From assembly GCA_021847645.1 (NCBI GenBank), contig JAJZQG010000036.1, positions 1 through 47,908 on the forward strand: a DNA stretch of 47,908 nt, in the 5' to 3' direction. This document shows, in pieces, positions 43,894 through 47,908 of this stretch; position 1 is the first letter of the stretch, and every line of letters begins with the position of its first letter. Under the pieces are notes generated by a model, which had not been told where the DNA came from, did no database searches, and saw only the letters and a program-made list of their open reading frames with translations. The position numbers and the translations under genes were made by a program. Source of the stretch: Myxococcales bacterium (GTDB taxonomy: Bacteria; Myxococcota_A; Polyangia; Polyangiales; Polyangiaceae).

Positions 43894-44029
43894 AGAGGCT
43901 GCTGAATGGTGGGGCGAGCGAGTGGCGGATCCGCCGGAAATGTGGCGGCCGCCACCTGGAGCGGGGGGCGGCAAGCGAGAATCCACGAGGAAAGCGACGG
44001 GGGGGCTTGTGGCACGGCAATCGCATTGT
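43894..44029 (+). repeat. Dispersed twin-palindrome repeat, copy A
   Basis: One of two direct copies in the window. It begins AGAGGCTG; 28 bases later comes a 36-base core (43922-43957) with two perfect palindromes, GGCGGATCCGCC and GTGGCGGCCGCCAC, 8 bases apart. It ends near GTGGCACGGCAATCGCATTGT (44009-44029), which matches the end of copy B. The conserved spacing between beginning, core and end in both copies argues for a real element. Confidence 0.85.
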
Positions 44030-44194
44030 CGGAGGGGAGCCGACGTGAGTGCGCATAACGTCGGCCGTGGTGTTTGAAAGGCGAGCGGAAGGACATGGGA
44101 CGGTAGGGATTGTCCGGGCGGCTGCGGTTTGCCGTGGTCGCCGCGGGTAAGTGGCGGGTTTTGACCTAACCCGGTAGGGCCGGGCGCCGATTGC

Positions 44195-44209
44195 AGGGGC
44201 TTCGCCCCT
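44195..44209. other. Short perfect hairpin AGGGGC-TTC-GCCCCT
   Basis: A 6-bp stem with a TTC loop lies in the long gap between the lipoprotein and HD-domain genes. No T-tract follows on either strand, so an intrinsic terminator is doubtful. It may be the remnant of a mobile or repetitive element. Confidence 0.4.
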
Positions 44210-44573
44210 ACGCTCCCGTTGGTCGCTACCCCCGCGCGTCCCGGCAAGCCGGAACCAAACAGGGGAGCTTTGGGCCCGGCGATTTCTTTGCAGATCAGCC
44301 AAAGACTTCGTCCATAAGGGACTAACGGAGGTGCCACAGCGGCAGTGAGGAAACGCCGTGGAGGCTGAGTCTGGGAAATGCGGACGGCCTCGGCGGACGG
44401 GCGCTGCGATCGCCCCGGGTGCGAAATCGAACAAGAGCGCCGGCAGGCTGGAGAAGCGGCGACACCCGGCGGGCGGACGTGTGCCTCGAGTTGCCCCGGT
44501 CCAACACCATCTCACGCCAGACCAGAGCCGGACTTGCCGCCGCCGGGACGCGCTACTCCCGTTCCAGCCCCGG

Positions 44574-45149
44574 TCACTCGATTAGCGACCCCTTGTTCTT
44601 CATCACCAGCGGGTCGAACGTCGCGAAGTCCGCCAGGTGCACCAGCACCGTCTCGATCACCTGCGGCCTTCCCTCACCCTCCTTGGCGTGACACGCGATC
44701 ACGTTGAGCACCTCATCGGGCAGGCCGGCCAGCGCGGCCAGCACCGTGCCCGAAATCGGATGCCGCATGCACTTGCCGCTGCGGCTCTTGGCGTGCCCGC
44801 CCTGGCCATCCTGCTGAATCTCCACCAGCTTGCCCACGTCGTGCAGCAGCCCGCCGGCCACCAGCCGATCCATGTCTATCGCATAGGGCAGCTTCGCGTA
44901 GCTCGACGCCTGCGCCTCGGCCAGCCCGACCGCGCCGTCGGTCACCGCCAGCGTGTGCTCGACGAACGACACGCCGTGGCAGTCGGTCAGCAGCGTGAAA
45001 GGCATCTTGCGAAGCTCGTCGACCGAGCCGTAGCCGCCGCGCTCGCAGCCCATCACCCAGGCCTTGACCACGCCCGCCCGCAGCTCGGGGTTCTTGATTC
45101 TCGCCAGCTGCTTGTCGAACAGCTTCTCGATATCCTCCGCTCGGATCAT
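44574..45149 (-). CDS. HD-domain phosphohydrolase
   Basis: A 191-residue protein of the HD superfamily. The metal ligands are in 'FVEHTLAVTDGAVGLAEAQA' (first His), 'GGLLHDVGKLVEI' (the HD dyad), 'MRHPISGTVLAA' and 'ACHAKEGEG' (further His), and 'VLVHLADFATFDPLV' (final Asp). HD enzymes hydrolyse nucleotides or other phosphate esters; small stand-alone members include YfbR-like nucleotidases and YqeK-type enzymes, but the exact substrate is not clear. The start at 45149 lies 18 bases after the stop of the dehydrogenase gene on the same strand, so the two are probably co-transcribed. The functional link between them is unknown. Confidence 0.85.
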   Translation of the reverse strand: MIRAEDIEKLFDKQLARIKNPELRAGVVKAWVMGCERGGYGSVDELRKMPFTLLTDCHGVSFVEHTLAVTDGAVGLAEAQASSYAKLPYAIDMDRLVAGGLLHDVGKLVEIQQDGQGGHAKSRSGKCMRHPISGTVLAALAGLPDEVLNVIACHAKEGEGRPQVIETVLVHLADFATFDPLVMKNKGSLIE

Positions 45150-45167
45150 CGCGCGCCTCCGTGCTCG

Positions 45168-46349
45168 TCACATCCTGGCGAGGATGGCATCGGTCATCTG
45201 CTGCGTGGTGCACGCGCCCTTCTCGAAGACCTTGGGCCCGCCGGGCAGACGCAGCATGTCATACGTGCGCACCTTGCCCTCCTTGATGACCTGGGCGATG
45301 GCGCCGCGGATGCGGTCGGCCTTGTCGCGCTCGCCCACGTGGTCGAGCATCATGCACGCCGACAGGTGCATCGCGATCGGGTTGACAATCGACGGGTTGA
45401 GCTTCTCGTACTTGGGCGCCGAGCCGTGCGTGGGCTCGAACACCGCATGCTCGCGGCCGATGTTGCCGCTGGCCGCGAAGCCCAGGCCGCCCACCAGCCC
45501 GGCGAACGCGTCGGAGATGACGTCGCCGAACAGGTTGCTGGCCACTACCACGCCATAGTCCTCCGGGTTCTTGGTCAGCCACATCATCTGCGCGTCGATG
45601 TTCGTCGACCACAGCGGAATGCCGGGGAAGTCCTTGGCGATCTGCTTGGCGACCGTCTCCATCATGCCCGAGGTCTCGCGCACCACGTTGGGCTTCTCGC
45701 AGATGGTCACGTTCTTGTAGCCGAAGGTCTTGGCGTACTCGAAGGCGGCGCGGATGATGCGCTCGGCCGCGCCTCGGGTGATCACCCGCAGCGACACGGC
45801 CAGGTCCGGGCCCGGAACGTTGGCGAAGTGCTTCCACTTGGCGTGCGTCTCGAAGGCCTTGCGCACCTGCTCGGGCGGGTTGGTCCACTCGATGCCCGAG
45901 TACATCCCCTCGGTGTTCTGCCGGAAGATGACCGCGTTGACCCGCGGCTCCACGAACCCGGTGCCCTCGCGGCGAATGAAGTTGAGCGGATTGCCCTCGA
46001 ACGCGATGCACGGGCGCATGCAGATGTCGAGGTTGAAGCGCTGCCTCATGGTGACGATCGGGCTGTAGTACACCAGGCCCTTGCCCCGGAGCTGCGGGTT
46101 GAGCTCGGCGTCGGCTTCCTTCTTGGGCTTGGAGGTGATCGCGCCGAACAGGCCGATCTTGTGCTTCTCGATCAGGTTGATCGTGCGATCGGGCAGCGCA
46201 TTGCCTTCGGAGCACCAGAAGTCCCAGCCGATGTCCCCGTGCACGTAGTCGGCCTTGAAGCCGACCGCGTTCAGCAGACGAATGGACTCCGGAAGAACGA
46301 CCTTGCCGATGCCATCGCCGGGCATCGTCACGACAGTCATGCTCGCCAT
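45168..46349 (-). CDS. Isocitrate/isopropylmalate dehydrogenase family enzyme (NAD-IDH-like)
   Basis: A 393-residue beta-decarboxylating dehydrogenase. 'MTVVTMPGDGIGKVVLPESI' is the N-terminal signature, 'YYSPIVTMRQRFNLDICMRP' carries the substrate-binding Ser/Arg set, 'NTEGMYSGIE' the following conserved loop, 'NLFGDVISDAFAGLVGGLG' the metal-binding Asp region and 'FEPTHGSAPKYEKLNP' the NAD-binding loop. The length and loops fit NAD-linked isocitrate dehydrogenase or a homologous enzyme for isopropylmalate, homoisocitrate or tartrate. I chose the ATG at 46349, with AGGAGAG upstream; the open frame runs to 46439 without a ribosome site. An isocitrate role would complement the aconitase-like gene at the other end of the window, but distance makes that a weak argument. 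The HD-domain gene follows after 18 bases. Confidence 0.92.
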   Translation of the reverse strand: MASMTVVTMPGDGIGKVVLPESIRLLNAVGFKADYVHGDIGWDFWCSEGNALPDRTINLIEKHKIGLFGAITSKPKKEADAELNPQLRGKGLVYYSPIVTMRQRFNLDICMRPCIAFEGNPLNFIRREGTGFVEPRVNAVIFRQNTEGMYSGIEWTNPPEQVRKAFETHAKWKHFANVPGPDLAVSLRVITRGAAERIIRAAFEYAKTFGYKNVTICEKPNVVRETSGMMETVAKQIAKDFPGIPLWSTNIDAQMMWLTKNPEDYGVVVASNLFGDVISDAFAGLVGGLGFAASGNIGREHAVFEPTHGSAPKYEKLNPSIVNPIAMHLSACMMLDHVGERDKADRIRGAIAQVIKEGKVRTYDMLRLPGGPKVFEKGACTTQQMTDAILARM

Positions 46350-46730
46350 GATGACTCTCCTGTTGTCAGTGCAAGCGCGGCGCTGGGGACGCCACGCCGT
46401 GGGAGACCGAGCCTGCCCTTGTCCCCGGCGCGGGGTCAATGGAAAGGGCCCCTCCCTCCCAGAGCCAACGCAGGTCGGGCGAGAACGAGCGCAGACTCAG
46501 CCGAAGGCGAACGCACATGCAAGTGGCTCAGGGCGCGCGTCTGGAAACCGTCATGGGTCACGCACCGGTGGACCGACGCGCTGGCGCCCCGCTCCCCAGT
46601 CGAGGCTTCCACAAGGGAACGCGCACCTGCCGATCGGCCCACGCGTACCTACGGATCGGCCCACGCGTACCCGGCGATCAGCCCACGCGTACCCGGCGAT
46701 CAGCTTAGGCGTACCAGCCGATCGGCAATG
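46350..46730. other. 381-base region with a 22-bp tandem repeat
   Basis: This gap separates the dehydrogenase gene from the stop of the hypothetical gene to its right, both leftward. Its right part is the tandem repeat listed next. The promoter of the dehydrogenase-HD operon must lie in the left part, near 46.35-46.5 kb; I cannot pick boxes. No gene supported. Confidence 0.5.
46631..46730. repeat. Tandem repeat of about 22 bp
   Basis: Four to five copies of a unit close to CGATCGGCCCACGCGTACC with 21-22-base period lie directly after the stop of the hypothetical gene. The central CACGCGTAC is identical in the first three copies; the fourth (AGGCGTAC) and fifth are decayed. Each full copy has an ACGCGT palindrome. 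Unlike CRISPR, copies touch with no unique spacers. Confidence 0.85.
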
Positions 46731-47591
46731 TCACGCGGTCGGAGCAGGCGTGGGGGGCGCCGCGGGCTCGGAGGGCTTCTTGGCCTTGCCCTTGCGCACG
46801 AGCCGAGAGCGGCAGGCGGGAATGGTCGGGTCATGGCGGCGAGCATCGCGCACCGCACCGACCAGCAGCTGCACTTCATGAAGCACGCGGCCGTCGAGCT
46901 CGTTGAGCGTGTCGTAAACGGCAGCGACCTTGCCGCGCTGATCGCGCGCGGAGCCCTTCTTGTCCAGCACGACGCTCGACATGGAGCGAAGCTGAGCAAT
47001 CAGCTCCGGCGTGGCGCCCGCGTCGGCCGCAACCCTTTCGGGCACGGTCTGGCGTACGTGCTCCAGCTCCGCGGCGAGCGCTGCCAGGGAGCGCGAGCGG
47101 TCGTCGGGATTGCCCTCGTCACGGGCAGCTTCCGCTACGCGCCGTCGTGCGTCGGGCCGCGCCCCGGCCAGATTGCGCAGCGCCCGCTTGGCTTGGCGCC
47201 GCAGCGCCTGCGTGTCGCGAAGCGTGACGCTCCTGGCTTCGCTGCTGCCAGCGGCCGCCACCGTGCTTTCGTCGAGCGTCTTGACCGCGGACGCCAGTTG
47301 ATGGGCGACGCCACAAGCATAGGCGAAGCGCAGCGGGCCGTAGCCGGGAATGCGTCCGGCGATGACGGCATCCGCGACGGGCGTGATGCAGCCGAGGAAG
47401 TCGTCGAGGACCGCGCCGGACTCATGCCGAGCGCCCCAGGCGGTGGCGTGCTGGGTGTCGATGCTGTTGCGGTAGAAGTCGGCTTCGACCGGGGTAGGCT
47501 CGAGCGTGAGTCGGGCGGTGAACGCCTCGACCTGGTCGGTGTAGGGAACAGCAGGCTGCGCGGCCTGAGCAGGACGTTTGCGATTCGGCAT
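46731..47591 (-). CDS. Hypothetical helical protein
   Basis: A 286-residue soluble protein with no recognised family. It starts 'MPNRKRPAQAAQPAVPYTDQ'. Residues ~25-180 look all-helical ('DDFLGCITPVADAVIAG', 'LRDTQALRRQAKRALRNLAG'), residues ~180-255 have another helical segment ('LAALAAELEHVRQTVPERVA', 'LNELDGRVLHEVQLLVGAV'), and the C-terminal 40 residues are basic and Ala/Pro-rich ('RKGKAKKPSEPAAPPTP'). No signal peptide, membrane segment or catalytic motif is evident. The ATG at 47591 is preceded by AAGGGG; the frame opens to 47654 without a ribosome site. The basic tail might contact nucleic acid or membranes. Upstream is copy B of the dispersed repeat. Confidence 0.7.
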   Translation of the reverse strand: MPNRKRPAQAAQPAVPYTDQVEAFTARLTLEPTPVEADFYRNSIDTQHATAWGARHESGAVLDDFLGCITPVADAVIAGRIPGYGPLRFAYACGVAHQLASAVKTLDESTVAAAGSSEARSVTLRDTQALRRQAKRALRNLAGARPDARRRVAEAARDEGNPDDRSRSLAALAAELEHVRQTVPERVAADAGATPELIAQLRSMSSVVLDKKGSARDQRGKVAAVYDTLNELDGRVLHEVQLLVGAVRDARRHDPTIPACRSRLVRKGKAKKPSEPAAPPTPAPTA

Positions 47592-47908
47592 GATGACAAG
47601 CCCCTTGTTGTGAGTGTGACGTGCCGATGATACCCAGTGTGACTGCTGCCACAAGCGGGAACCGTGGGGCTCGGAGCGAAAAGTTGGAACCCTTGCAATA
47701 GGTCCGCGCCTGAAGCGCCCGCCCCCTTGGCCCTCCCGGTGTCGGGCGGAGGGGAACTGACCCTGCTTAGAGGCTGTTCAACCGTCCGGCAAGGGGGTGG
47801 CGGATCCGCCGCAAAAGTGGCGGCCGCCACCTCGAGGTTGCGTCGAGGCGCGGGAATTTGCGGGGATGTGGGGGCGCAGATCGTGGCATGGGAATCGCAC
47901 TGTGAATG
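47592..47908. other. 317-base 5' region of the hypothetical gene, up to the window edge
   Basis: The promoter of the leftward hypothetical gene should lie in the left part. The right part is copy B of the dispersed repeat. An open frame on the minus strand running through here (to 47830) is a shadow that also covers the repeat. No other gene seen. Confidence 0.5.
47769..47903 (+). repeat. Dispersed twin-palindrome repeat, copy B
   Basis: Second direct copy, same layout as copy A: AGAGGCTG at its start, a core at 47797-47832 with GGCGGATCCGCC and GTGGCGGCCGCCAC, and an end GTGGCATGGGAATCGCACTGT (47883-47903). Core and end align with copy A at the same spacing (28 bases start-to-core in both; 115 versus 114 bases to the end). 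The element may continue past the window edge. Confidence 0.83.

Larger units (their letters stand above)
43772..44573. other. 802-base gap between lipoprotein and HD-domain genes
   Basis: No gene is supported here; frames of 200-310 residues on the minus strand overlap each other and show Arg/Pro/Ser-rich, family-less translations typical of GC-rich shadows. The gap holds copy A of the dispersed repeat (43894-44029) and a compact hairpin at 44195-44209. The start of the leftward lipoprotein gene and the end of the HD-domain gene frame it, so a promoter of the lipoprotein gene should also lie near 43.8 kb. Confidence 0.6.

Noticed and set aside
43405..44337. 310-residue minus-strand frame, and a 207-residue one at 43892-44515
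   Set aside because: They run through the dispersed repeat and overlap each other; the translation is Pro/Ser/Arg-rich without family.
46631..46730. CRISPR array
   Set aside because: Copies of the repeat touch each other without unique spacers, and no cas gene is near.
44637..47630. 997-residue open frame on the plus strand
   Set aside because: It crosses three supported minus-strand genes and two intergenic repeats; no domain.

Overview
The window is uniformly GC-rich chromosomal DNA that reads as a Myxococcota genome, most likely Polyangia or a relative. The grounds are the many predicted lipoproteins with Gly/Thr/Ser- or Asp/Ala/Gly-rich linkers after the lipobox, MopE-type Asp/Cys repeats joined to an IgGFc-binding-like domain, FHA-linked signalling proteins and a DUF3418-containing HrpA helicase. 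This is an inference from gene content; there is no rRNA or other marker gene here. I see no tRNA, rRNA, CRISPR array, transposase, integrase or phage gene.

Layout. 0-7.5 kb: the 3' part of a chalcone-isomerase-like gene, then a leftward run made of a fused aconitase/isopropylmalate-isomerase-like hydratase, a fused CitD-CitE, CitF, an MntP-like manganese exporter and a GT-C membrane glycosyltransferase. The first three overlap by 4 nt (ATGA) and form a translationally coupled tri-/dicarboxylate module. 7.7-14.3 kb: a MopE/IgGFc-type lipoprotein, HrpA and a small membrane protein. 14.5-21.4 kb: a stand-alone RAM domain, a 1186-residue zinc-ribbon/STAND-NTPase/helical-repeat/FHA protein coupled to a lipoprotein, and a decayed FHA-ABC exporter gene. 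21.7-30.3 kb: a four-BON-domain exported protein, a secreted alpha/beta hydrolase with a membrane-anchored partner, a very large hydrolase-like lipoprotein and a membrane-anchored dual-specificity phosphatase. 30.4-35.1 kb: an NDP-forming acyl-CoA synthetase, an SRPBCC gene interrupted by one in-frame TAG and ending in a (KKPAP)n tail, a PHP-domain lipoprotein and a SemiSWEET. 35.3-43.8 kb: a triheme cytochrome c peroxidase, a coiled-coil protein, a lipoprotein with about eleven cystine-knot-like modules, a vWA lipoprotein, a small Cys-containing ORF, an acyl-CoA dehydrogenase and another Gly-rich lipoprotein. 43.8-47.9 kb: an HD-domain protein and an isocitrate/isopropylmalate dehydrogenase in one operon, plus a hypothetical protein, bracketed by two direct copies of a ~136-bp repeat carrying two perfect palindromes.

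How the genes may work together. The hydratase, CitDE and CitF would interconvert and cleave citrate or a methyl-malate analogue to acetate plus an oxoacid. No prosthetic-group or activation genes (citG, citX, citC) are present. About a quarter of the genes encode exported lipoproteins of the kind myxobacteria use at the cell surface. The 14.5-21.4 kb block looks like phosphothreonine (FHA) signalling of which one output, the FHA-ABC exporter, has been lost. The best leads for new biology are the STAND-FHA/lipoprotein pair, the twin-palindrome repeat, the hydrolase with its anchored partner, the cystine-knot lipoprotein and the amber-interrupted SRPBCC gene.
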